Assembly (NCBI GenBank): GCA_013287605.1
Contig: JABDDM010000013.1
Coordinates: 1-41,420 of the forward strand
DNA length: 41,420 nucleotides
Origin: Ignavibacteria bacterium
GTDB lineage: Bacteria > Bacteroidota > Ignavibacteria > Palsa-1295
Direction of reading: 5' to 3'
The translations under genes and the position numbers were made by a program. A model generated the notes under the pieces. It was not told where the DNA came from, made no database searches, and was given only the letters and a program-made list of their open reading frames with translations. Below, piece by piece: positions 24,573-32,789 of the stretch (its first letter is position 1; each line of letters begins with the position of its first letter).

Positions 24573-26273
24573 CTATTTAATGACCACAACCTTGTGAAGA
24601 TCCCTCCTGCCATCATGTTCGATGACAATGGAGTAGACGCCAGCAGATCGAAGCAACGGCGTTGAAAACGTTGATTCACCCGCGGTACGATAAATCTGCG
24701 ACGTGCTGACCTCGCGACCAGCCGGATCGTAGATGACTACCCGATCCGACGAAGGACGCTCCTGAACCCAACGCACATGAATTGCTCTCATCGCGGGATT
24801 TGGGAAAACAGAACCACTGAGTACAACCGATTGCGACAGCAATACGCTTGACAGGGGTAAGGTAACAGACTGATTTCCGTTGTTTTCATGATAACGTGCA
24901 AGCCAATCCTGGTAGTAAAGCTTCGCAAGAGCATCGTTTTCGATGATGAGACAATTCTCGTTGTTTAGCTGCTCCGCGCTGAGCGACCAATTGTACGATC
25001 CCGTTATTACCGCGCCTAGTCCGGTGCCGGCGTCAATGATCGCGTATTTGTCATGGAGCAGAATGCTTGTGGGCCCAACATAATCGAGCGCATCAATTCC
25101 CGCCGCGCGAAGCGCGGGGGTCTGTTCCGATTTGTCGGTATTGTTGACCACACCATGAATGTCGATGCCCTTCTGGTGTTGAGCGATCATCGTTGCGGCC
25201 AGATCCTGACGTGTACAGACAAGGAGCGAGAATAATATCTGACGTTTGGCCTGCTGAAGCAGATCGTTGATTCCAGAGAATGCGCCTCGATTTGGTGAGA
25301 AGCAGAGATGCACAATGCTTCCGCCGATTGAAAATGTTCGCGGGGTGATATCGCGCTTGTTTGTCGAGAATCTTGCGAAGCGAGCGTCAGGCAAGTCCCC
25401 GGTGCTCCCCCATTCCTGATCGAATTCTGTTTCGAAGGCTCGCGCAAGGGCAAGGTCCTGGAGATAGACTGCGTTCTGGTAATCTGTTGTCGTCTGCTGG
25501 TCAGTCAGATTCCAGCTTCCTGTAAGGACCCATGCATTTGCAGCGTCATCGCCTCGACCATCAAAAACGATGAACTTGTTGTGATGGATATTACTCGCGA
25601 CTTTCGCATTACCACCGAAGCTATTGATGATCGCTGGAATTGCTGCATTTGCCGTGAGTGAATGAAACTGAGAAGAGCTATGGACCGAAGCACTATCAGC
25701 GATGACGCGGATTGCAATGCCACGTCGATGAGCGGCCGTTAGCCACTTCACAACGCTATCTGCTGTCGCACCGCTAAAACTATAGAGAGCAAGATCAATG
25801 GATTCCTGGGCACCAGCTATCTTATCACGAAGCAGTGCGCGATAGTCGGCATTGCCATTTGCTTTTGGCATGATGTTAAGCGTTGTATCGACGCTTCGAT
25901 TAAAGTACGCTTCGATCCTGCCTGAAGAGCGATAGTCCGATGCCGTGGAAGTCACGAATCGGACGGTGTCGGTGCCCGCGATGATTGCGGCGTAATATTG
26001 AGACGCAGGCATTAAGTTGGGGATCACCACCGAGTGAGTTGTCCCGCTGCCGGCCTGTTGGATTGTACCATAGGCTGGGCTTGGCCCGTAGCTGATTGAA
26101 GCCGTTGTTGCCGAAGTTGTGGCGAATGCGATGGAGATAGACGTTGAATCAACATGCGATTCATACCAGGGCGCTCGGACAATCGGTTGGGCGCAAAGTT
26201 GACCAGACAGAGCGCCAATCGTAAATACGATGACGCCGAAAAGAGACGCGCACCAAATCGCTTGCCGTTTCAC
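24573..26273 (-). CDS. Secreted phospholipase D-like protein with T9SS sorting domain
   Basis: A 566-residue exported protein from a GTG start. A signal peptide (about 1-28) is followed by a fibronectin-III-like domain (about 34-110). Two phospholipase-D HKD motifs follow: HNKFIVFD at 231-238 and HDKYAIID at 407-414, each with a downstream Gly-Ser-x-N-x-[TS] motif (GSWNLT, GSYNWS), so both catalytic halves look intact. The last ~80 residues, starting near VFPNPAMRAIHVRW and ending GVYSIVIEHDG...KVVVIK, resemble the type A C-terminal signal used by type IX secretion. It may be a nuclease or phospholipase at the cell surface. It is followed 10 bases later by the response regulator gene. Confidence 0.88.
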   Translation of the reverse strand: MKRQAIWCASLFGVIVFTIGALSGQLCAQPIVRAPWYESHVDSTSISIAFATTSATTASISYGPSPAYGTIQQAGSGTTHSVVIPNLMPASQYYAAIIAGTDTVRFVTSTASDYRSSGRIEAYFNRSVDTTLNIMPKANGNADYRALLRDKIAGAQESIDLALYSFSGATADSVVKWLTAAHRRGIAIRVIADSASVHSSSQFHSLTANAAIPAIINSFGGNAKVASNIHHNKFIVFDGRGDDAANAWVLTGSWNLTDQQTTTDYQNAVYLQDLALARAFETEFDQEWGSTGDLPDARFARFSTNKRDITPRTFSIGGSIVHLCFSPNRGAFSGINDLLQQAKRQILFSLLVCTRQDLAATMIAQHQKGIDIHGVVNNTDKSEQTPALRAAGIDALDYVGPTSILLHDKYAIIDAGTGLGAVITGSYNWSLSAEQLNNENCLIIENDALAKLYYQDWLARYHENNGNQSVTLPLSSVLLSQSVVLSGSVFPNPAMRAIHVRWVQERPSSDRVVIYDPAGREVSTSQIYRTAGESTFSTPLLRSAGVYSIVIEHDGRRDLHKVVVIK

Positions 26274-26274
26274 G

Positions 26275-27165
26275 TCAGACGTTTTCTATCTCAAGCGAAA
26301 TATCAAGCGCCTTCACCGAATGTGTGAGCGCGCCAACTGAGATAAAATTCACGCCGGTCTCGGCAATGCTGCGGACCGTCTTCAATGTTACTCCACCGGA
26401 AGCTTCGGTTTCGAACAGGCCTGCGTTGAGAATCACAGCCGTACGCAAGTCTTCGACCTCAAAATTATCAAAGAGCACTCGCTGCACTGTGCCTTTGCCA
26501 ACCAGATGCAATTCCTCAAGTTGCTTTATCGATGTCACTTCGACTTCGACTGGGACTCTTTGATGACTTTCGTCCCTAAAATATTCCTCCAAACGGGCGA
26601 TGACGATCGGAATACTACCTCCCGCAGCCGCGATATGATTATCCTTGACAAGCACCATGTCACTCAGACCGTACCGGTGGTTGGTCCCTCCGCCTGCTCG
26701 AACGGCATATCGGTCGAATGGACGCAGCAGCGGTGCCGTCTTGCGAGTATCCAGAATGATCGCTCCGGTGCCGGCGACGGCATTGACAAACTCACGAGTG
26801 AGTGTTGCAATACCGGACATCCGCTGCAGCAGGTTAAGTGCCACGCGTTCTGCGGTCAGCAGCGTTCTAAGATTGCCGCGAATTTCGGCAGCAACTTCTC
26901 CCTTGGTGACTACTGAGCCATCTTCGATCATTTCACGATATTCGAAAATTGGAGATTCCGCATTCGTCTGCGCTTCATAGATCTCGAAAGTTTGACGTGC
27001 ATAATCAATCCCGGCAAGCACGCCATCCTGCTTGATGAGAAATATCGCTCGACCGTTCGCATCTTTCGGCACGATTGCTTCGGTAGTCGGATCACCTTTG
27101 CCAGAATCCTCGACGAGCGCAATACGAATCCGTTGACGTTCGAGATCGCTAAGTCTTGTTTTCAC
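26275..27165 (-). CDS. nadC: Nicotinate-nucleotide pyrophosphorylase (carboxylating)
   Basis: A 296-residue enzyme that converts quinolinate and PRPP to nicotinate mononucleotide in de novo NAD synthesis. Signatures include EDSGKGDPTTEAI near the N-terminus, LNLLQRMSGIATLTREFV, DTRKTAPLLRPFDRYAVRAGGG (about residues 140-160, the QA and PRPP site), HRYGLSDMVLVKDNHI, VEVEVTSIKQLEE and the C-terminal ASGGVTLKTVRSIAETGVNF. Length fits the family. GTG start overlapping the thioesterase stop (GTGA); the phospholipase-D-like gene follows one base after its stop. No nadA or nadB is in the window. Confidence 0.96.
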   Translation of the reverse strand: MKTRLSDLERQRIRIALVEDSGKGDPTTEAIVPKDANGRAIFLIKQDGVLAGIDYARQTFEIYEAQTNAESPIFEYREMIEDGSVVTKGEVAAEIRGNLRTLLTAERVALNLLQRMSGIATLTREFVNAVAGTGAIILDTRKTAPLLRPFDRYAVRAGGGTNHRYGLSDMVLVKDNHIAAAGGSIPIVIARLEEYFRDESHQRVPVEVEVTSIKQLEELHLVGKGTVQRVLFDNFEVEDLRTAVILNAGLFETEASGGVTLKTVRSIAETGVNFISVGALTHSVKALDISLEIENV

Positions 27166-27599
27166 TCCTGTTCGTTCTGCGTTGTGGTGAATCGTCTCAA
27201 TGCTTCGCGGTATTGTATTGGAGGCCGAGTAGGCTTGTTTGTTTTCCTGTCAACGAATGCGAGAGTGGTTTTTCCTTCAACGAGCATTTCGCCTATCTCA
27301 TTGAGTACCTTGTAGTCGATCGAAAGCCGTGCACTCGGCTCGGCCGGCATTTGCACTTCAATCGTCAGCATCTCGTCGTATTTCGCGCCTCGAAAATACT
27401 TCGCGGAAGCCTCCATCACGGGAAGAAAGAACCCTAGCTCCTCCAATGCCGCGTAAGGTAGCCCGCACGCACGAAGAAACTCCGTCCGTGCGACTTCGAA
27501 GTATTCAAGATATTTGCTATAGTACACGATGCCCATCGCGTCCGTATCGGCATAACGAACGCGGAGCTGGCATTTGTACGAGACGAACTTATTCTCCAT
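27162..27599 (-). CDS. Acyl-CoA thioesterase, YbgC/FadM (4HBT) family
   Basis: I use the ATG at 27599 (145 residues), which follows a good GGGAGG-type ribosome-binding sequence; an in-frame start at 27641 is less likely. The hot-dog-fold motif RVRYADTDAMGIVYYSKYLEYFEVART contains the active-site Asp of the 4-hydroxybenzoyl-CoA thioesterase family, followed by FFLPVMEASAKYFRGAKYDE. It hydrolyses acyl-CoA or similar thioesters; the substrate is unknown. It overlaps the start of nadC by 4 bases and is overlapped by 11 bases by the upstream gene. Confidence 0.92.
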   Translation of the reverse strand: MENKFVSYKCQLRVRYADTDAMGIVYYSKYLEYFEVARTEFLRACGLPYAALEELGFFLPVMEASAKYFRGAKYDEMLTIEVQMPAEPSARLSIDYKVLNEIGEMLVEGKTTLAFVDRKTNKPTRPPIQYREALRRFTTTQNEQE

Positions 27600-28158
27600 C
27601 CGACCTCCCGTCTGGGGTTTCAAGATGGGCTTGCATATCACTCGACTGAAAGCCGCCGCCGTTAATGGGGGCAGGGAGCTCGCTAACTACCTCGATCAAG
27701 TTTGCATAACCCGTTTCAAGGATTCGCTCCGGTGAAGAAAATTGAGAGCTTACAAGATCGAACGGAGAAGCACGAATCCCATTTGGAAATACAATGAAAG
27801 GCAGGGGATGACTCATCTCCTCCATCCTCCATTGACCTTCAAGATTCTTTACGAGAACCTCTCCGACATAACTACCTAGTGTGAGAATTTGCTGAGTCTT
27901 ATCTTCTTGTGAGAGCGACTCAATTTTTGTATCCAGCAAGATCAAGTCTTCAACGATCTTCACACTTTCATCAGAATGATCGAGCACTCTTCCATTCGAT
28001 TCCCGTGCAGCGGCAATCGCAATTCGCTCGAGAACGAGTAGTTCATCCTGAAGATGTACTGCGAGACCTCCTGTGACATTCGGTGTTGCGCGAGCACTGC
28101 CAGCGCGCGAGAAAGCAAAAAGGACCAATACTAAAAGCGCGCCCAGAAGATAGTACAT
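27589..28158 (-). CDS. Membrane-anchored protein of unknown function
   Basis: A 189-residue protein. Residues 1-20 (MYYLLGALLVLVLFAFSRAG) are a signal or membrane anchor. The body contains acidic helical stretches and a segment YVGEVLVKNLEGQWRMEEM followed by PLPFIVFPNGIRASPFDLV, which looks like a small alpha/beta fold. No family recognised with confidence. The C-terminus overlaps the thioesterase start by 11 bases, and it lies 9 bases after accA, so it is probably in the same transcript. Confidence 0.7.
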   Translation of the reverse strand: MYYLLGALLVLVLFAFSRAGSARATPNVTGGLAVHLQDELLVLERIAIAAARESNGRVLDHSDESVKIVEDLILLDTKIESLSQEDKTQQILTLGSYVGEVLVKNLEGQWRMEEMSHPLPFIVFPNGIRASPFDLVSSQFSSPERILETGYANLIEVVSELPAPINGGGFQSSDMQAHLETPDGRSDGE

Positions 28159-28167
28159 GCGTGGGGC

Positions 28168-29187
28168 TTAGGCGCTCGTCGAAACTTGTGCGTCCGATTC
28201 TTCTACTTCGGCCAATAGGAAAGAGTCGTCCCACTCCTGCCATACCCCCATCCGACCAAATTTTTCGGTCCGACGTTTTAGCGCTGCTCCATTCGATTGG
28301 GGAAGCTTTTTCAGGCCCAGAAGCTCCTCGATGAGCACGCTCTTCATTGTTTCGCACATCATTGCTGGGTTGGCATGTGCGCCACCTTCCGGCTCCGGAA
28401 TAATTCGATCGATCAATTGCTGCTCCAGCAGATCGAGCGCGGTAAGCTTCAAGGCTTCTGCCGCCTGCTCCTTGAAGCTCCAATTGCGCCAGAGGATCGA
28501 AGAGCACGACTCCGGTGAAATAACGGAGTACCATGCATTCTCCAGCATCAGGATGCGATCGCCAACGCCAATGCCAAGCGCTCCACCCGACGCTCCTTCT
28601 CCAATGACCACAACGACGATTGGTACACTCAGCCGAGCCATTTCGAACAGATTGCGAGCAATCGCCTCAGCCTGTCCCCGTTCTTCTGCTTCGATGCCAG
28701 GATATGCGCCTTGCGTATCGAGAAGTGTCACGACGGGTTTTTCAAACTTTTCGGCAAGTTTCATGAGACGCAGCGCCTTGCGGTAGCCTTCGGGATTCGG
28801 CATTCCGAAATTGCGAAACACATTCTGCTTGGTATCACGCCCCTTCTGGTGACCGATCCACATTACGCTGCCGATCGTATCCATCGTTCCAAATCCGCCA
28901 ACAATCGCTGGGTCATCTCTAAACGTGCGATCGCCGTGAAGTTCGATGAAGTCGGGAGCACACGAATTGATGTAGTCTAGTGAGTATGGCCTGTCGGGAT
29001 GACGTGCAAGCTGGACACGCTGCCAGCGTGTGAGATTGTGATAGATCTCTCGGCGCAATGTTTCGACTTGCTCTTCAAGCGCTTGAATCTCGCCCATGAG
29101 ATCAAGTTCTGTGAGACCTCGCATTTCCTCGATCTTTGCTTCAAGATCGGCGATCGGTTTTTCAAATTCAAGAATCGTCTTCGCCAT
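28168..29187 (-). CDS. accA: Acetyl-CoA carboxylase carboxyltransferase subunit alpha
   Basis: A 339-residue cytoplasmic protein. It transfers the carboxyl group from biotin to acetyl-CoA with AccD, the first committed step of fatty-acid synthesis. The N-terminal helical region ([17 protein letters not shown]), [88 protein letters not shown] and [18 protein letters not shown] are family-wide landmarks; the oxyanion-hole Gly-Gly pairs are intact. Length is near the usual ~320. A GAGG ribosome-binding-like sequence precedes the ATG. No accD in the window. Confidence 0.97.
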   Translation of the reverse strand: MAKTILEFEKPIADLEAKIEEMRGLTELDLMGEIQALEEQVETLRREIYHNLTRWQRVQLARHPDRPYSLDYINSCAPDFIELHGDRTFRDDPAIVGGFGTMDTIGSVMWIGHQKGRDTKQNVFRNFGMPNPEGYRKALRLMKLAEKFEKPVVTLLDTQGAYPGIEAEERGQAEAIARNLFEMARLSVPIVVVVIGEGASGGALGIGVGDRILMLENAWYSVISPESCSSILWRNWSFKEQAAEALKLTALDLLEQQLIDRIIPEPEGGAHANPAMMCETMKSVLIEELLGLKKLPQSNGAALKRRTEKFGRMGVWQEWDDSFLLAEVEESDAQVSTSA

Positions 29188-29224
29188 GGTGGTGCCTCAA
29201 TCGTGAGAGAGAAAAGACTCAAAA

Positions 29225-29905
29225 TTATTTCAGCGCGTACACAACCTTTAGTTCGACTTTCTGGTGCAAGTCATGGCTGTTCATCGGACCTTCGCGGCCC
29301 ATCTCCATTCGGCCCGGCGCTTCGGCTTCCATATCGCTCACAGAAACAATCTCTCCAAGTTGTGCCCCAATCTGCTTCGCTAATTGTTCGGCGCGTTCTC
29401 TGGCATCCTGTAGTGCATCCTTTGTCGCAGCTTCGCGAAGTGCATCTTTCTTTTTTACACCAAACGAACCGATCGACACGTTACTCGCGCCGGCCTGCGT
29501 CGCGACATCCAGAAGTCTCGGAAGTGCCCGCATATCGTTCACACGAATTTCCAACGGAGTCATCAGGTGATAACCGACGAGATGCGGAGGCTGTCCGGGT
29601 GTTGAATAATCGTACGTCGGATTCATTGTTAGCATACCCTCAATAATGTCGCTGGATGAGATCCCCGCATCAATCAATGCCTGCTTTAACCGCTCGATAC
29701 CGACGTTGTGCTTTGCAAACACTGTTGCCGCCGTAACATCCTGCGTCGTTACATTCACCGAAAGCGTCATTGTCTCCGGTGCGTGTGTTGCGTTACCTTC
29801 CCCAACAACAGCCAATGTCCGTTGCGCCAGGGAGGAAGACTCCAGGAGAACGAGAAACGAAGACGAGAGCACAATGAGAAAGAACGATCGAAAAAGCGTT
29901 TTCAT
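29225..29905 (-). CDS. SIMPL domain (DUF541) exported protein
   Basis: I start at the ATG at 29905 (226 residues), which gives a clean signal peptide (MKTLFRSFFLIVLSSSFLVL, cleavage near SLAQ); the frame begins further upstream at 29977 without coding sense. The body begins RTLAVVGEGNATHAPETM, the classic SIMPL opening, followed by the IEGMLTMNPTYDYS segment and the ALQDARERAEQLAKQIGAQLGEI helix. SIMPL proteins are periplasmic or outer-membrane-associated and form ring oligomers; the role is unclear, linked in a few cases to stress protection. Confidence 0.9.
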   Translation of the reverse strand: MKTLFRSFFLIVLSSSFLVLLESSSLAQRTLAVVGEGNATHAPETMTLSVNVTTQDVTAATVFAKHNVGIERLKQALIDAGISSSDIIEGMLTMNPTYDYSTPGQPPHLVGYHLMTPLEIRVNDMRALPRLLDVATQAGASNVSIGSFGVKKKDALREAATKDALQDARERAEQLAKQIGAQLGEIVSVSDMEAEAPGRMEMGREGPMNSHDLHQKVELKVVYALK

Positions 29906-29934
29906 ATATTGAAAGAAGGTGTCAGAACGAAGCA

Positions 29935-29942
29935 CAAAGGTA
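29935..29942 (-). promoter_or_regulatory. TAnnTTTG -7-like box before the SIMPL gene
   Basis: The minus strand reads TACCTTTG, matching TAnnTTTG, 29 bases before the ATG at 29905. The 75-base gap before this gene is one of the few wide enough for a promoter. Confidence 0.35.
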
Positions 29943-29980
29943 AACACGCTCAAGCATTCTTTGTTCGCCACCGCCAAATC

Positions 29981-31990
29981 TTACCGGACAACGCTCCGCA
30001 GGATGATCTCAAGGTCCATCCCAATCGTGTGATTCTCAGCATAGTAGCGATCGAGTTGTTCAATATCCTCAGTTCTGGCCGAGGCTAGAGGGTTCAGGGT
30101 GATCCGTGCGAGGCTGGTCAATCCCGTTTTTGTAAGCGATCGGCTGCTCGAAGTCCGCGACTCAATTCCAACCAGCGAGAGATCACCGCGTAGGATCCTG
30201 CGGCAATTTTGAGTGAGTTGCTGTGGCGCGTCGGTTCGGCTGAACAACCGCCATAGTAGCGACCAGACATAAAGAAAAGGAAGAGCAAGCAGATCAAGCG
30301 CTCGTTTGGGTAGCCGGTGACTCAAGCGCTGAATGTTGTAGTGGACTGGAAGAAGCGCAATACCTTCGCCTCCTCGTTCAGGCTGCAAGGATTCGATCTT
30401 TCTTTTCGCCAGTAGCACATCGCTCGCAGTCGGTACGACGTTGAAGTTGACGTTGCGAGAAGGGTTCTCTTCCGAGACGCGTTGCATTGTCTCAAGCATT
30501 TCGGAGTATGAGAGTGCATCGTTTGCGAAGATGACCTCCGCGACTTTTTGATCGCGCACGATCTTTGGAAGCATCGAGATATCCCCGAGCACCGGCGATT
30601 GTTCGAGTACGGTGTCACCCATTTTGGAAAGTGTGCGATCGATAAATCCTATCAATTGATAGTGCTTCATGAATTGCGTTCGCTTAAGCAATTCACCAAT
30701 GCGAATCGCTTCCTGCGTCACTCCGATCACAACCGTACGCTTCATCGCAGGCCGCGCACTGTTTGCTCCCCCGAATCGAATACGATCGATCACACGAAGC
30801 ACATTACGTTGCAGCATTAATAGCACGAGCGTCATCCCGGCGATCGAAAGCACCAACGAGCGGCTTGAGGCGTACTCCTTGAAAAAATAGGTGAGCGAGG
30901 AAAGTAGAATAAGCGCCGCGGGCATCGCAACAGCGATCACTCGAAGACTCCGCCGATTTTCGATCGCATACGTATTTAGCGCCATGAGTACCGATACTAC
31001 AACCAGAGCCGGGACGATTATGGCAAAAGGATAGTCGCTGCGAGGAAGTCCAAACCAGTTTGTCAGTACAAGCCTGGATGTGATGAGTACGCTGATACCG
31101 ACTGTCACAAGATCAAGTAGTACAAGAAGCGCTGCACCTCGATGTTTCTTGACAAGTGCAAACGTGCTGCGAAGCATGATGCCAACGCGGAGCAGGAGGT
31201 TAAATATGAAAGAAGCGCGATAATTCTTCTTGACGAAAATATGCATCGCCTCATAAAAGACCTTTACCTCATTGAGCGCGCTGCGCCTTGTCGATTCTCC
31301 CTTGAAATGGATCGTCGCGGTCTCATGGACATAATAGACCTTAAAACCTAGCTTCTTCACCTGATAGCACAAGTCAAGATCTTCACCGTACATAAAGTAC
31401 TGCTCGTCGAACCCTGTTGTGGCTTCATATGCGGCTCGTGACATGAACATGAATGCTCCGCCAAGAGCATCTACCTCATATGTTGCATCAACCGGCAGAT
31501 AGGTGAGGTTGTATCTGGCGAAGAGCTTTGAATTTGGGAAGAACCTGGAGAAGCCGAACAGTTTAGTGAAGCTTGCCCATGGCGTGGGGAAGCCGCGGCG
31601 GCAGGAAAGTTGGAATGAGCCGTCACCATTCAGGAGTTTGCAACCGGCCAGTCCAGCATCTGGATGCTCGCGCATGAATCGCAGCATCACCTCAAGTGTA
31701 TCCTCGCCGAGGATCGTATCTGGATTAAGGATGAGGATGTAGTCGCCACTGGCTTCGCGCATCGCAACATTGTTTGCTCGTCCAAAGCCAATGTTCTCAG
31801 GAAGCGCCCAGAGTTTGACACTTGGGAAGTTTTCGCGAATAAACTCGACACTGCCATCGCTGGAATTGTTATCAGCGACGAGGATCTCGCCAGTGAGTCC
31901 ACCATGCGCAAGCGCCCGCTCCACGCTTACAATGGCGCTTCGGAGAAATTCTTTGACGTTATAGTTAACAATGACGATGGAAATATCCAT
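29981..31990 (-). CDS. GT2 glycosyltransferase fused to a catalytically gutted phosphoglycosyltransferase-like module
   Basis: A 669-residue membrane protein. Residues 1-260 are a WbbL/rhamnosyltransferase-like GT2 domain (VIVNYNVKEFL, LNPDT at 88-92, YGEDLDLCYQVKKLGF). Four hydrophobic segments follow (about 286-400), then a CoA-binding-like Rossmann region (MKRTVVIGVTQEAIRIG, about 416-500). The C-terminus resembles WcaJ/WbaP: KRALDLLALPFLYVWSLLWRLF (562-583), RGDLSLVGIESR (601-612) and YYAENHTIGMDLEIILRSVV (649-668). The ~60 residues between the membrane helix and the GD-x-SLVG motif, which should hold the substrate site and the catalytic Asp-Glu pair, are absent. The GT2 part looks functional, and the other half may be a docking or regulatory relic. 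Confidence 0.85.
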   Translation of the reverse strand: MDISIVIVNYNVKEFLRSAIVSVERALAHGGLTGEILVADNNSSDGSVEFIRENFPSVKLWALPENIGFGRANNVAMREASGDYILILNPDTILGEDTLEVMLRFMREHPDAGLAGCKLLNGDGSFQLSCRRGFPTPWASFTKLFGFSRFFPNSKLFARYNLTYLPVDATYEVDALGGAFMFMSRAAYEATTGFDEQYFMYGEDLDLCYQVKKLGFKVYYVHETATIHFKGESTRRSALNEVKVFYEAMHIFVKKNYRASFIFNLLLRVGIMLRSTFALVKKHRGAALLVLLDLVTVGISVLITSRLVLTNWFGLPRSDYPFAIIVPALVVVSVLMALNTYAIENRRSLRVIAVAMPAALILLSSLTYFFKEYASSRSLVLSIAGMTLVLLMLQRNVLRVIDRIRFGGANSARPAMKRTVVIGVTQEAIRIGELLKRTQFMKHYQLIGFIDRTLSKMGDTVLEQSPVLGDISMLPKIVRDQKVAEVIFANDALSYSEMLETMQRVSEENPSRNVNFNVVPTASDVLLAKRKIESLQPERGGEGIALLPVHYNIQRLSHRLPKRALDLLALPFLYVWSLLWRLFSRTDAPQQLTQNCRRILRGDLSLVGIESRTSSSRSLTKTGLTSLARITLNPLASARTEDIEQLDRYYAENHTIGMDLEIILRSVVR

Positions 31991-31993
31991 GGT

Positions 31994-32737
31994 TCAAAGC
32001 TCGCCAGCTATCGCGCGCAACTTCAGTTTCCAGACCATCCCGACCGCTTCGCGAACGATCGATTTACTCATCTTGCTCGTGCCGGCATGACGATCGACAA
32101 AGACGATCGGTATTTCTTTGATCGTAAACTTCTTGCGCCATGCTCGAAAATTCATCTCGATCTGGAAGGCATATCCATTCGAGCGTATATCATCGAGGTC
32201 GATGGTCTCCAAGACTTTGCGACGAAAACACTTGAAGCCTCCCGTTGCATCTTTAACGCTAATTCCAGTGATCACGCGCGCGTAGAGATTCGCGTAGTAG
32301 GATAACAGCAACCTGCGGAGCGGCCAATTCGCGACATTGGCTCCAGAAACATAACGTGAACCGAGCACGAGATCATAATTCTGGATCTCCTTAAGGAAGA
32401 CCGGGATCTCGTTTGGATCATGCGAAAAGTCGGCGTCCATCTCGAAAATGTAATCGTAACCGTTCTCGAGACCATAACGGAAGCCAGCTACATAGGCGGT
32501 TCCAAGCCCCATCTTACCCATGCGACTGATAAGCCGCAGTTTATGTGGCCCGATCTTCGCAGTATCCTGGAGTGACCTGACAGCATCGGCTGTCCCGTCT
32601 GGTGAATTATCATCAACCACGAGAATATTCAGTTCGACATCCGGACAATTCGCCTGCTGCAGAAGCACAGCATCGATGATCCGGGAAATGTTGTCCTTCT
32701 CGTTGAACGTTGGTATGATAAGTAATGCTGTTGGCAT
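31994..32737 (-). CDS. Polyprenol-phosphate-mannose synthase-like GT2
   Basis: A 247-residue DPM1-type glycosyltransferase that would move a hexose from a nucleotide sugar to polyprenyl phosphate. Landmarks are the N-terminal LLIIPTFNEKDNI, VVDDNSPDGT, MDADFSHDPNEIP (the metal-binding DAD), VLGSRYVSGANV, and the conserved TGGFKCFRRKVLE followed by SNGYAFQIEM. No C-terminal membrane domain, unlike many bacterial homologues. It is 3 bases upstream of the GT2/PGT fusion gene, which could use its lipid-linked sugar. Confidence 0.92.
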   Translation of the reverse strand: MPTALLIIPTFNEKDNISRIIDAVLLQQANCPDVELNILVVDDNSPDGTADAVRSLQDTAKIGPHKLRLISRMGKMGLGTAYVAGFRYGLENGYDYIFEMDADFSHDPNEIPVFLKEIQNYDLVLGSRYVSGANVANWPLRRLLLSYYANLYARVITGISVKDATGGFKCFRRKVLETIDLDDIRSNGYAFQIEMNFRAWRKKFTIKEIPIVFVDRHAGTSKMSKSIVREAVGMVWKLKLRAIAGEL

Positions 32738-32789
32738 CGACGGATACTGTACTGAACGTTAGAGGTATATTGAAAGCAATATGTGAGTA

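Noticed and set aside
30181-30300. A frameshift hiding the missing phosphoglycosyltransferase core in the GT2 fusion gene
   Set aside because: The frame is continuous and there is no room for the ~60 missing residues, so it is a deletion rather than a frameshift.
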